Below, piece after piece: positions 44,383 through 52,302 of a stretch of 64,000 nt of DNA; the stretch's first letter is position 1; every line of letters starts with the position of its first letter. Below the pieces are notes generated by a model. The model did not search any database. It worked only from the letters and a program-made list of their open reading frames with translations, and had not been told where the DNA came from. The stretch comes from Streptomyces kanamyceticus. GTDB lineage: Bacteria > Actinomycetota > Actinomycetes > Streptomycetales > Streptomycetaceae. Where the stretch lies: contig NZ_CP023699.1 of the NCBI RefSeq assembly GCF_008704495.1, forward strand, positions 6,448,001-6,512,000, written 5' to 3'. The translations under genes were made by a program, and so were the position numbers.

Positions 44383-44409
44383 ACTATACCCCTAGGGGGT
44401 ATTTCTCAA
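44383..44409 (-). promoter_or_regulatory. copZ-copA promoter with CsoR operator
   Basis: ATACCCCTAGGGGGTAT (44386-44402) is the classic CsoR-type dyad. Read on the minus strand it lies between TTGAGA (44409-44404) and TATAGT (44388-44383), so bound repressor would block the polymerase; Cu+ binding releases it. A GGGACCCCGGGGTCCC palindrome (44344-44359) is in the leader. csoR itself is not in the window. Confidence 0.85.
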
Positions 44410-44430
44410 AGAGGTGCGGGACGCGCGGCG

Positions 44431-44628
44431 TCAGTCCCTGCGCCCCCGGTTGCCCGGGCGGGCGGCGACCCAGGCGCGGATGGAGTCCGCGTACCAGTAG
44501 GGCTTGCCGCTCTCCACGTGATCGGGCTCGGGCAGCAGTCCGTGCTTGCGGTAGGAGCGCACGGTGTCGGGCTGCACCCGGATGTGCGCGGCGATCTCCT
44601 TGTACGACCAAAGCCTGCGGTCGGTCAT
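44431..44628 (-). CDS. Small MerR/BldC-like helix-turn-helix protein
   Basis: 65 residues, one winged-helix domain: LWSYKEIAAHIRVQPDTVRSYRKHGLLPEPDHVESGKPYWY, then IRAWVAARPGNRGRRD. It resembles the DNA-binding domain of MerR proteins, excisionases and the 68-residue developmental regulator BldC, without an effector domain. GGAGGTG eight bases before the ATG. It lies upstream of the copper operon on the same strand but ahead of the CsoR promoter, so a separate role is likely. Confidence 0.8.
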   Translation of the reverse strand: MTDRRLWSYKEIAAHIRVQPDTVRSYRKHGLLPEPDHVESGKPYWYADSIRAWVAARPGNRGRRD

Positions 44629-45333
44629 CGGTGGCACCTCCCTGCGCGCACCCAGGGCGGCCGGAAAGGCCGACGGGGGAGCTGGGCGCTGCGCGCGGCG
44701 ATCACTCAGCCTGTGCCCGGTGAACGACGCAGAGTGACAGTGGGAGAGCCCCTGTCGACCGCCTGTGACGGAAGACCCGCGTATACGAGACATGTGTGAC
44801 AGGAAGAGAGTGTTTGTGACGTAAGCGACGCATGACAGGAGCGCGTTGCTCCGGCGCGCAAGAGGCGCGTGTTCACCGCGGGTGGCGGGGGCGGGTGCGG
44901 TGCTTGCCTGCGGCGCGGGCTCCTCGGCGGGGCGCGGGTCCCGGTGCGGCGTGGCTCCCCGGGGTGGCTTACGGACCTCTGGAGCGGCGGGGGCCCCTGT
45001 TACGGTTCGGGCCCCGGTGCGGCGGGGGTCCTTCGCAATGGCGTGGGTCTCGGGGGCGGCTTGTGGCTTCTACGCGGCTTGGGTGGGCGGGTGGGGAATG
45101 GGCCGCGCAGCGGCGTCTGGAGTGCCCATCCCTGGCGAGGGGGGAGCGAGGTGAGCCCCCCCCGAAGCCCCCCGCCGCGCAGCGGCGGCACAGGAAACCC
45201 GGAAAGAGCGCCCCGCATGGGCCGGGCCCGCTGCGCCGGGCCCGGCCCACCGGCTTCCCGCGACCCCCCGGCTCCCGGCACGGGAGGCAAGCGGGTCCCC
45301 GTCGCCCGTTGGCTCAAGGGCCACAGCGTGCCC
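44629..45333. other. 705-bp non-coding region: GTGAC direct repeats and G/C hairpins
   Basis: No convincing gene; open frames here are by-products of 75-80% G+C. GTGAC occurs in direct orientation at 44734, 44765, 44796 and 44816, with ATGACAGG at 44832; the first three are exactly 31 bp apart. Further right are hairpins CCGCCGC-GCA-GCGGCGG (45172-45188) and a perfect 12-bp stem with 6-nt loop (45219-45230/45237-45248), likely terminators for the AraC gene. Confidence 0.65.
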
Positions 45334-46335
45334 TCAGCGGCGCCCGCCGGTCTTGGAGAAAAGCGCACTCCGTGCCCCGGACCCGGCAGGCAGTACCAGG
45401 CTGGTCGGCTCCCCGTCGACCCGGTCGGCGGTCGGCGGCCCGCTCCAGGCGACGGGCGAGGTCTGCCGCGCCGCCTCGAACTGCCGCGGCGTACACCCCG
45501 TCATCGCCCTGAACTCGCCGCTCAGGTGCGCCTGGTCGTAGAAGCCGCAGACCGCCGCGGTCTCCGCCTGGCTGCGCCCGGCCGCCAGCATCCTGCGGGC
45601 CCGCTGCAGGCGCAGGACCCGGCTCGCCGCCTTGGGGCCGATGCCGATCTGCTCCCGGAAGCGGTTCTCCAGCTGGCGTACGCTCCAGCCGACTTCATCG
45701 GCGAGGTACGCGACGGGCGCCGCGCCCCGGCTGCGCACCAGCTCGCCCCACGCCCGCACCGTCCGCGCCGACGACGGCGGGCCCGCCGTGGACCAGCGGG
45801 TGAACGCGTCGTCCAGGAGGGCGAACCGGGCGGGCCAGGAGGGCAGCGCGCCGAGCGCGTCGGCGAGTTCGGCGACGCTGTCCCAGCGTCCGGGGCCAGG
45901 GCGGACGCCGAGCGCGTCGGGGTCGAGCGTCAGGTCGGCCAGCTCGTGCAGCGCGGTGCCGAAGAGGGTGAACGCGGCCCACGGGCTGAGCAGGACCTCG
46001 ATGCCCGCGAGCCGCCCCTCGTGCTCGCCGAGCACCGGCGTGGTGCCGAGCCCGGAGAGCACCGAGACGAGGGACACCGGCGCCCGTACGGACCCGGTGC
46101 GCCCCGGTCCCTCGAGCCCGGATATCCGTACGGGCCCGGCGAATCCGAGCAGCAGCGTCACCGCGCCGATCGGCACCTCCAGGCGGCGCCGGGGCCCGTC
46201 CATCGCGAGCCGGAAGCCGCGGTAGCTGTGGACGCCGGGCCGCAGCCGGGGGTGCGGGCGCGCGAGGGCGACCTCCCACTGCCCGTCGGGCCCGCGGAGG
46301 GGCTCAGGGACTGCCGGGGCCCCTAGGCGCCGCAC
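45334..46335 (-). CDS. AraC-family transcriptional regulator
   Basis: About 333 residues. A long N-terminal sensor domain (WEVALARPHPRLRPGVHSYRGFRL...) and a C-terminal AraC double helix-turn-helix: VGWSVRQLENRFREQIGIGPKAASRVLRLQRARRML, then TAAVCGFYDQAHLSGEFRAMTGCTPRQF. Start GTG at 46335 overlaps the isomerase gene by 13 bp and is coupled to it; a longer frame to 46392 is open but would overlap more. It may regulate the inositol genes, by position only. Confidence 0.8.
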   Translation of the reverse strand: MRRLGAPAVPEPLRGPDGQWEVALARPHPRLRPGVHSYRGFRLAMDGPRRRLEVPIGAVTLLLGFAGPVRISGLEGPGRTGSVRAPVSLVSVLSGLGTTPVLGEHEGRLAGIEVLLSPWAAFTLFGTALHELADLTLDPDALGVRPGPGRWDSVAELADALGALPSWPARFALLDDAFTRWSTAGPPSSARTVRAWGELVRSRGAAPVAYLADEVGWSVRQLENRFREQIGIGPKAASRVLRLQRARRMLAAGRSQAETAAVCGFYDQAHLSGEFRAMTGCTPRQFEAARQTSPVAWSGPPTADRVDGEPTSLVLPAGSGARSALFSKTGGRR

Positions 46336-47222
46336 GACCGGAGGAAGGAGCGGGTGCGGCGCGCGATCGGCAGCGGCCGCTCGGGCTCGCACGGGTACAT
46401 GTCCTGCTCCACGATGGCGAAGAGCTCGACGCCCAGGCCCTGCGCGGCGGCGAGCACGGGCTCAAGGGCGGGCACCCCAGCGGGCGGTTCGCACATCACG
46501 CCGCGCGCCACCGCGGGCCCGAACGGCACCGCGTCGGCCCGCACTTCGGCGAGGACCGCCGGATCGACCTGCTTGAGGTGCAGATAGCCGATGCGTTCGC
46601 CGTACGTCTCGATGAGCTTGACGCTGTCGCCGCCGCAGTACGCGTAGTGGCCGGTGTCCAGGCAGAGCGAGACGAGGTCGGGGTCGGTGGCGTCGAGGAA
46701 GCGGGTGACGTTCGCCTCGCTGTCGATGTGTGTGTCCGCGTGCGGGTGGACCACGACGCGCAGCCCGTACCGCTCGCGCACCTCGTGGGCCAGGCGCTCG
46801 GTCTGGGTGGTCAGTTCACGCCATTGCGCGGGGGTGAGGACCCGGTCCTCCAGGACCTCGCCGGTCTTGTCGTCGCGCCAGAAGGACGGGATGACCACCA
46901 GGTGCTCGGCGCCCATGGCCTGCGCGAGCGCGGCGTTGTCCGCGACGTGCGCCCACGTCTTCTCCCAGACGGCGGGGCCGTGGTGCAGCCCCGTGAAGAC
47001 CGTCCCCGCGGAGACCTTGAGGCCGCGGCGGGCCGTCTCCTCGGTCAGTACGGCGGGGTCGGTGGGCAGATAGCCGTACGGGCCGAGCTCGATCCACTCG
47101 TATCCGGAATCGGCGACTTCGTCGAGGAAGCGGCGCCAGGGCACCTGCCGGGGATCCTCCGGGAACCACACTCCCCACGAGTCGGGAGCCGAACCGATGC
47201 GGATGCGTGACAGCGTCGTCAT
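46323..47222 (-). CDS. Sugar phosphate isomerase/epimerase of the inositol locus (IolE/inosose-type)
   Basis: 299 residues, AP endonuclease 2-type barrel. Diagnostic parts: IRIGSAPDSWGVWFPEDP, GYEWIELGPYGYLP, VVVHPHADTHIDSE (metal His/Asp), SLCLDTGHYAYCGGD and IGYLHLKQVDP. The family includes inosose dehydratase/isomerases, and similar proteins occur in actinobacterial inositol clusters. It diverges from iolC. ATG at 47222 has GGGAGG upstream. Confidence 0.82.
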   Translation of the reverse strand: MTTLSRIRIGSAPDSWGVWFPEDPRQVPWRRFLDEVADSGYEWIELGPYGYLPTDPAVLTEETARRGLKVSAGTVFTGLHHGPAVWEKTWAHVADNAALAQAMGAEHLVVIPSFWRDDKTGEVLEDRVLTPAQWRELTTQTERLAHEVRERYGLRVVVHPHADTHIDSEANVTRFLDATDPDLVSLCLDTGHYAYCGGDSVKLIETYGERIGYLHLKQVDPAVLAEVRADAVPFGPAVARGVMCEPPAGVPALEPVLAAAQGLGVELFAIVEQDMYPCEPERPLPIARRTRSFLRSCGA

Positions 47223-47286
47223 GCCGAAAGCCTCCCGGCCGCCGGAGAAAGGTGTCAAGGACTGGTCCGAATGTAAGGACAAAATG

Positions 47287-47316
47287 TTGACAGGGTCCCC
47301 GGGGCGGGATTAGACC
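47287..47316 (+). promoter_or_regulatory. Promoter of the iolC operon
   Basis: Consensus -35 TTGACA (47287-47292), 17-18-bp spacer and TTAGAC/TAGACC (47310-47316), about 45 bp before the iolC GTG. Nearby GTCC-N8-GGAC (47266-47280) could bind a regulator. Confidence 0.65.
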
Positions 47317-47359
47317 TTGGGGGCACACGAGCGACCGGCCCGACGAGGGGACGTGCAGG

Positions 47360-48322
47360 GTGACCGATCCGTACGACGTCATCACCATGGGCCGGATCGG
47401 CGTCGACCTCTATCCGCTGCAGGCCGGGGTGCCGCTCGCCGAGGTCAGTACGTTCGGCAAGTTCCTCGGCGGCTCGGCGAGCAACGTCGCGGTGGCCGCG
47501 GCCAGGCTCGGGCGCCGCGTCGCCGTCGTCACCCGCACCGGCGAGGACCCCTTCGGGGCCTATCTGCACAAGGCGCTGCGGGAGTTCGGCGTCGACGACC
47601 GCTGGGTGAGCGGGGTCGCGGGGCTGCCCACGCCGGTGACGTTCTGCGAGGTCTTCCCGCCGGACGACTTCCCGCTGTACTTCTACCGGCTGCCGAAGGC
47701 GCCCGACCTGGAGATCCACGAGGACGAGCTCGACCTCGACGCGATCGCGGCGGCGCGGATCTTCTGGATGACGGGGACGGGGCTGTGCGCGGAGCCGAGC
47801 CGCTCCGCGACGCTGGCGGGGCTCGCGGCGCGGTCGGGCGGGATCACTGTCTTCGACCTCGACTGGCGGCCCATGTTCTGGGCCGATCCCGGCGATCCCG
47901 CCGAGGCGCGGGGGCACTATGCCGCCGCGCTCGCGCATGCCACTGTCGCCGTCGGCAACCTCGACGAGGTCGAGATCGCCACGGGGGAGCGGGAACCTGT
48001 CGCCGCGGCGCGGGCGTTGCTCGACGCGGGGGTCGAACTGGCCGTCGTGAAGCAGGGGCCCGGGGGAGTCCTCGCGATGAACCGCGCGGGGGAGTCCGTG
48101 CGGGTGGCGCCGCTGCCGGTCAAGGTCCTCAACGGGCTCGGGGCGGGGGACGCCTTCGGCGGGGCGTTGTGCCATGGGCTGCTCGCGGGGTGGGAGCTGG
48201 AGCGGGTGATGCGGTACGCCAACGCGGCGGGGGCGATTGTCGCTTCGCGGTTGGAGTGTTCGTCCGCCATGCCTTTTGCTGGCGAGGTCGCCTTGGTGGT
48301 GGATGCGGGGGTGGTGGCGTGA
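47360..48322 (+). CDS. iolC: 5-dehydro-2-deoxygluconokinase (PfkB family)
   Basis: Phosphorylates 5-dehydro-2-deoxygluconate in myo-inositol breakdown. 320 residues; ribokinase signatures GKFLGGSASNVAVAAARLG (about 33-51) and VLNGLGAGDAFGGALCHG, where the Asp of GAGDAF is the catalytic base. The start MTDPYDVITMGRIGVDLYPLQ is characteristic of IolC. GTG at 47360 has GAGGGG upstream. It overlaps the aldolase gene by GTGA. Confidence 0.92.
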   Translation: MTDPYDVITMGRIGVDLYPLQAGVPLAEVSTFGKFLGGSASNVAVAAARLGRRVAVVTRTGEDPFGAYLHKALREFGVDDRWVSGVAGLPTPVTFCEVFPPDDFPLYFYRLPKAPDLEIHEDELDLDAIAAARIFWMTGTGLCAEPSRSATLAGLAARSGGITVFDLDWRPMFWADPGDPAEARGHYAAALAHATVAVGNLDEVEIATGEREPVAAARALLDAGVELAVVKQGPGGVLAMNRAGESVRVAPLPVKVLNGLGAGDAFGGALCHGLLAGWELERVMRYANAAGAIVASRLECSSAMPFAGEVALVVDAGVVA

Positions 48323-49554
48323 CGGCTGGTCGGCGACGTGGCTCCTGGGGCTCCGCCCCAGACCCCGCTCCTCAAACGCCGGAGGGGCTGAATTCTGGCC
48401 CTGCTCCCCGTGCGCCGGAGGGGCTGAATTCTGGCCCTGCTCCCCGTGCGTCGGAGGGGCGGAATTCTGGCCTCGCTTCCCGTGCGGCGGAGGGGCTGGA
48501 TTTTGGCCCTGCTTCTCGTGTGGCGGAGGGGCTGGATTTTGACCTCGCTCCCCGTGTGGCGGAGGGGCGGAATTCTGGCCTCGCTTCCCGTGCGGCGGAG
48601 GGGCGGAATTCTGGCCCTGCTCCCCGTGTCGCGGAGGGGCTGAGTCCTTCTCGTGCGCCGCACGCCCCCGCCGTCGACGTCGGTGCGCTCTCCAAGATCC
48701 GTGCCCGTCACCCCGAAGCCATCCTTGAAGCCGCCGCCCGGCGGGCGCGGCGGGGGCTTGTGGGGGAGCGGGGGCGGTTGATGATCGTTGCTGCTGATCA
48801 TCCGGCTCGGGGCTCCCTCGGGGTCGGGGCGGATCCGTTGGCCATGGCCAATCGGGGGGATCTGCTGGAGCGGCTCTGTCTCGCGCTCGGCAGGCCCGGG
48901 GTCGACGGTGTGCTCGCGACGGCCGACATCCTTGAGGATCTGCTGCTGCTCGGGGCCCTCGACGGCAAGGTCGTCATGGGGTCGATGAACCGCGGGGGGC
49001 TCGCGGGGGCCTCCTTCGAGCTGGACGACCGGTTCACGGGGTACCGGGCCGAGGACATCGAACGGCTCGGGTTCGACGCGGGCAAGCTGCTGCTCCGCGT
49101 CGACTACGCCGACCCGGGGTCACTGACCACGCTGCACTCCGCCGCGCGCGCCGTCGACGCGATGGCGGAGCGTCGGCTCCCGGTCTTCGTGGAGCCGTTC
49201 ATGTCCCGGCGGGGCGAGGGCGGCGCGGGCCCCGTCCGCAACGACCTGAGCGCGTCCGCCGTCACCACGTCGATCGCCATCGCCTCCGGCCTGGCCGGCA
49301 CATCGGCGTACACCTGGCTGAAGGTCCCCGTCACCGAGAACCCCGACGACATGGCCCACGTCATGGAGACCTCGACGCTCCCCGCCGTGCTGCTCGGCGG
49401 GGACATTGGGGATGATCAGGACGCCGCGTACGAGAAGTGGCGCGGCGCCCTGCAACTGCCCACCGTGCGGGGACTCGTCGCGGGCAGGTCCCTGCTCTAC
49501 CCGCCCGACGGGGACGTGGCGGGGGCGGTCGACACCGCCGTAGGTCTGCTCTAG
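48319..49554 (+). CDS. Cgl0158-type (beta/alpha)8-barrel aldolase of inositol catabolism, with repeat-derived N-terminal extension
   Basis: 411 residues. The barrel begins near residue 120 (VGALSKIRARHPEAILEAAARRARRGL, then MIVAADHPARGSLGVG, VDGVLATADILEDLL, KLLLRVDYADPGSL). Class I-like features are plausible: Lys in TWLKVPVTE. In this operon it replaces IolJ in cleaving the phosphorylated sugar acid to DHAP and malonic semialdehyde. Residues 21-116 are eight 12-residue repeats such as PEGLNSGPAPRA encoded by 36-bp DNA repeats; homologues, as I recall them, start about where the barrel starts. The GTG at 48319 overlaps the iolC stop. Confidence 0.82.
   Translation: MTAGRRRGSWGSAPDPAPQTPEGLNSGPAPRAPEGLNSGPAPRASEGRNSGLASRAAEGLDFGPASRVAEGLDFDLAPRVAEGRNSGLASRAAEGRNSGPAPRVAEGLSPSRAPHAPAVDVGALSKIRARHPEAILEAAARRARRGLVGERGRLMIVAADHPARGSLGVGADPLAMANRGDLLERLCLALGRPGVDGVLATADILEDLLLLGALDGKVVMGSMNRGGLAGASFELDDRFTGYRAEDIERLGFDAGKLLLRVDYADPGSLTTLHSAARAVDAMAERRLPVFVEPFMSRRGEGGAGPVRNDLSASAVTTSIAIASGLAGTSAYTWLKVPVTENPDDMAHVMETSTLPAVLLGGDIGDDQDAAYEKWRGALQLPTVRGLVAGRSLLYPPDGDVAGAVDTAVGLL
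48379..48666 (+). repeat. Eight tandem 36-bp repeats read in frame within the aldolase gene
   Basis: Units start at 48379, 48415, 48451, 48487, 48523, 48559, 48595 and 48631; the last is degenerate. Most share GGAGGGGCTG, then GAATTCTGGCC or GATTTTGG, then GCTCCCCGTG. Just ahead (48349-48378) is GGGGCTCCGCCCCAGACCCC, a hairpin-forming sequence of the same dispersed family as 56111-56150. The units are translated without a stop as 12-residue repeats. Confidence 0.92.
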
Positions 49555-49583
49555 CCGGGTAGGAAGGGTCAAGTGAGGTCCGC

Positions 49584-50390
49584 ATGACGTACGTACCGAA
49601 GGGGAGTGCCGCCGCAGGGCCGTACGCCCTCGACATCGATCCCGAGCGGGCCGCCGCCCTGGCCTACTCGCGGCTGCGGATCCTGGAGCTCGGGCCCGGC
49701 GGGACGCACTCCTTCGCCACCGGTGAGAGTGAATGGATCGTGTTGCCGCTGACCGGCGGCTGTACGGTGCGGGCGGAAGACGAGATCATCGAACTGCTGG
49801 GCCGGGAGAGCGTGTTCAGCGGAGTCAGCGACTTCGCCTACCTCCCCCGCGATGCCCAGATCCAGATCGCCTCCGGCGCGGGAGGCCGCTTCGCCCTGGC
49901 AGGAGCGAAGTGCGAGCGTCGACTCCCCGCCCGCTACGGCTCCGCGCCGGAGGTACCAGTGGAGAGCCGCGGCAGCGGCGGCTGCGCCCGCGAGGTGCGC
50001 AACTTCGCGTCCGCGGACGCCTTCGACTGCGACCGGCTCATCGCCGTCGAGGTCGTCACGCCGGGCGGCAACTGGTCCTCGTACCCGCCGCACAAGCACG
50101 ACGAGCACCGCCCCGGCGTCGAGGCCGAGCTCGAAGAGATCTACTACTTCGAGATCGAGGGGGCGGGCGGCTTCGGGTACCAGCGGGTGTTCCCGTCCCG
50201 CGAAGGCGGCACCGACGTCCTCGCCGAGGTCCGCTCCGGCGACGCGGTCCTGGTGCCCGACGGCTGGCACGGGCCCTCCATCGCCCAGCCGGGTCACCCG
50301 ATGTACTACCTGAACGTGATGGCGGGACCCGGTGAGGAGAGGGAGTGGCGGATCTGCTTCCACCCCGATCACACGGAGGGATATCGATGA
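49584..50390 (+). CDS. iolB: 5-deoxy-glucuronate isomerase
   Basis: Converts 5-deoxy-glucuronate to 5-dehydro-2-deoxygluconate. 268 residues forming a double cupin. Metal-site residues in WSSYPPHKHDEHRPG (His-His) and ELEEIYYFEI (Glu), plus DGWHGPS (His). A 29-bp gap follows the aldolase gene; overlap with iolD is ATGA. Confidence 0.92.
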   Translation: MTYVPKGSAAAGPYALDIDPERAAALAYSRLRILELGPGGTHSFATGESEWIVLPLTGGCTVRAEDEIIELLGRESVFSGVSDFAYLPRDAQIQIASGAGGRFALAGAKCERRLPARYGSAPEVPVESRGSGGCAREVRNFASADAFDCDRLIAVEVVTPGGNWSSYPPHKHDEHRPGVEAELEEIYYFEIEGAGGFGYQRVFPSREGGTDVLAEVRSGDAVLVPDGWHGPSIAQPGHPMYYLNVMAGPGEEREWRICFHPDHTEGYR

Positions 50391-52285
50391 CGGCAACCCC
50401 CAAGGGCTCCGCGAGGACCGTCAGGCTGACCACCGCGCAGGCGCTCGTGCGCTTCCTGTCGCGTCAGTACACCGAGCGCGACGGCACCAGGCAGCGGCTG
50501 ATCGGCGCGACCTGGGGCATCTTCGGGCACGGCAACGTGGCGGGCATCGGGCAGGCGCTCGTGGAGCACGCCGACGAGATGCCGTTCCACCAGGGGCGCA
50601 ACGAACAGGCCATGGTGCACGCCGCCGTCGGATACGCCCGGCAGTCCGGGCGCCTGTCCACCCACGCGGTCACCACCTCCATCGGCCCCGGTGCCACCAA
50701 CCTCGTCACCGGCGCCGCGCTCGCCACCGTCAACCGGCTGCCCGTCCTGCTGCTGCCCGGCGACACCTTCGCGGCCCGGCCCGCGGACCCGGTGCTCCAG
50801 CAGCTCGAAGTGCCGTACGCGGGCGACGTGTCGGTCAACGACTGCCTGCGCCCGGTGTCGCGCTACTTCGACCGCGTGACCCGCCCCGAGGCGCTGATCC
50901 CCGCCGCGCTCGCCGCGCTTCGCGTGCTCACCGACCCCGCGGAGACCGGCGCCGTCACGCTCGCGCTGCCGCAGGACGTCCAGGCGGAGGCGTACGACTG
51001 GCCGGAGGAGTTCTTCGCCGAGCGGACCTGGACCGTGCGCAGGCCCGTGCCCGACCCGCGGGAACTGGCCGACGCCGTACGGGCGGTGCGCGAGGCGCGC
51101 AGGCCGCTGATCATCGCGGGCGGCGGAGTGCACCACAGCGCGGCCGAGGACGCCCTGCGGGAGCTCGTCGACGCGACCGGGATCCCCGTGGCCTCCACCC
51201 AGGCGGGCAAGGGCTCGCTGCGCTTCGACCACCCCGCGGACGTCGGCGGCGTCGGTCACACCGGCACGGCGACCGCCGACGAACTGGCCCGCGCCGCCGA
51301 CCTGGTGATCGGCGTCGGTACCCGCTACAGCGACTTCACCACCGCGTCGGGCACCCTCTTCGAGCGTCCTGGGGTGCGTTTCCTCAACCTCAACATCGCG
51401 CCCTTCGACGGCCACAAGCTGGCGGGCGCCACCCTGATCGCGGACGCGCGGGCCGGGCTCCAGGCGCTCACGGGCACGCTGCGCGGCCACCGCGTCGAGC
51501 CCGGCTACATCGCGGAGTACACGGGCGACAAGGGGCGCTGGGAGCAGCGCGTCGACGCCGCGTACGCGACGGACGAGCCGGACGTGCGCCCGACCCAGCC
51601 CCAAGTGCTCGGTCTGCTCGACGAGTTGGTCACCGACGAGGACGTGATCATCAACGCGGCGGGCTCGCTCCCCGGCGACCTGCACAAGCTGTGGCGGGCG
51701 CGCTCGGCACGGCAGTACCACGTCGAGTACGGCTACTCCTGCATGGGATACGAGATCCCGGCGGCGATCGGCGTCGCGCTCGCCGCGCCGGGGCGGCCCG
51801 TGTGGGCCCTCGTCGGCGACGGCACGTACCTGATGAACCCGACGGAGCTCGTCACGGCCGTCCAGGAGAACATCCCGATCAAGGTCGTCATCCTGCAGAA
51901 CCACGGCTACGCCTCCATCGGCGGGCTCTCGGAGTCCGTGGGCGGCGAGCGCTTCGGCACCGACTACCGCTTCCGCGCGCCCGACGGGACGTACACGGGG
52001 GACGCCCTGCCCGTCGATCTCGCCGCCAACGCGGCCTCACTCGGCATGTGGGTCCTGCGCGCCAAGACCATCCGTGACCTGCGCGAGGCGCTGCGCGAAG
52101 CGCGCGGGGCAGACCGTCCCACATGTGTCTATGTGGAGACGGAAACGGCAGACACAGTGTCGGGCCCGCCCCCGGCACAGGCGTGGTGGGATGTGCCCGT
52201 GGCCGAGACCGCGACCCGCGTGTCGGCGGTCAAGGCCAGGGAAGAGTACGACCGGCACGTCACTGCCCGACGCCGCCACCTGTGA
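50387..52285 (+). CDS. iolD: 3D-(3,5/4)-trihydroxycyclohexane-1,2-dione hydrolase (ThDP-dependent)
   Basis: Opens the ring of the trione derived from inosose. 632 residues, the size of IolD. The catalytic Glu is in QGRNEQAMVHAAVGYARQ (about 72), and the ThDP motif is LVGDGTYLMNPTEL to ILQNHGYASIGGLSESVG. These IolD-specific segments distinguish it from acetolactate synthase. Coupled to iolB and followed by mmsA after 17 bp. Confidence 0.92.
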   Translation: MTATPKGSARTVRLTTAQALVRFLSRQYTERDGTRQRLIGATWGIFGHGNVAGIGQALVEHADEMPFHQGRNEQAMVHAAVGYARQSGRLSTHAVTTSIGPGATNLVTGAALATVNRLPVLLLPGDTFAARPADPVLQQLEVPYAGDVSVNDCLRPVSRYFDRVTRPEALIPAALAALRVLTDPAETGAVTLALPQDVQAEAYDWPEEFFAERTWTVRRPVPDPRELADAVRAVREARRPLIIAGGGVHHSAAEDALRELVDATGIPVASTQAGKGSLRFDHPADVGGVGHTGTATADELARAADLVIGVGTRYSDFTTASGTLFERPGVRFLNLNIAPFDGHKLAGATLIADARAGLQALTGTLRGHRVEPGYIAEYTGDKGRWEQRVDAAYATDEPDVRPTQPQVLGLLDELVTDEDVIINAAGSLPGDLHKLWRARSARQYHVEYGYSCMGYEIPAAIGVALAAPGRPVWALVGDGTYLMNPTELVTAVQENIPIKVVILQNHGYASIGGLSESVGGERFGTDYRFRAPDGTYTGDALPVDLAANAASLGMWVLRAKTIRDLREALREARGADRPTCVYVETETADTVSGPPPAQAWWDVPVAETATRVSAVKAREEYDRHVTARRRHL

Positions 52286-52302
52286 GAGTAGGGATGCTTG
52301 TC

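Noticed and set aside
44431..44628. The small helix-turn-helix gene as the copper regulator
   Set aside because: The copZ promoter has a CsoR-type operator and the HTH protein lacks the metal-binding Cys/His of CueR or CsoR.
44846..45154. Possible 102-residue gene in the copper-AraC gap
   Set aside because: No ribosome site, Gly/Ala/Arg-rich product, and third-position bias not different from the other frames.
48379..48666. 36-bp repeats as a CRISPR array
   Set aside because: The unit length fits a CRISPR repeat, but the copies are directly adjacent with no spacers, lie in frame within a gene, and there are no cas genes.
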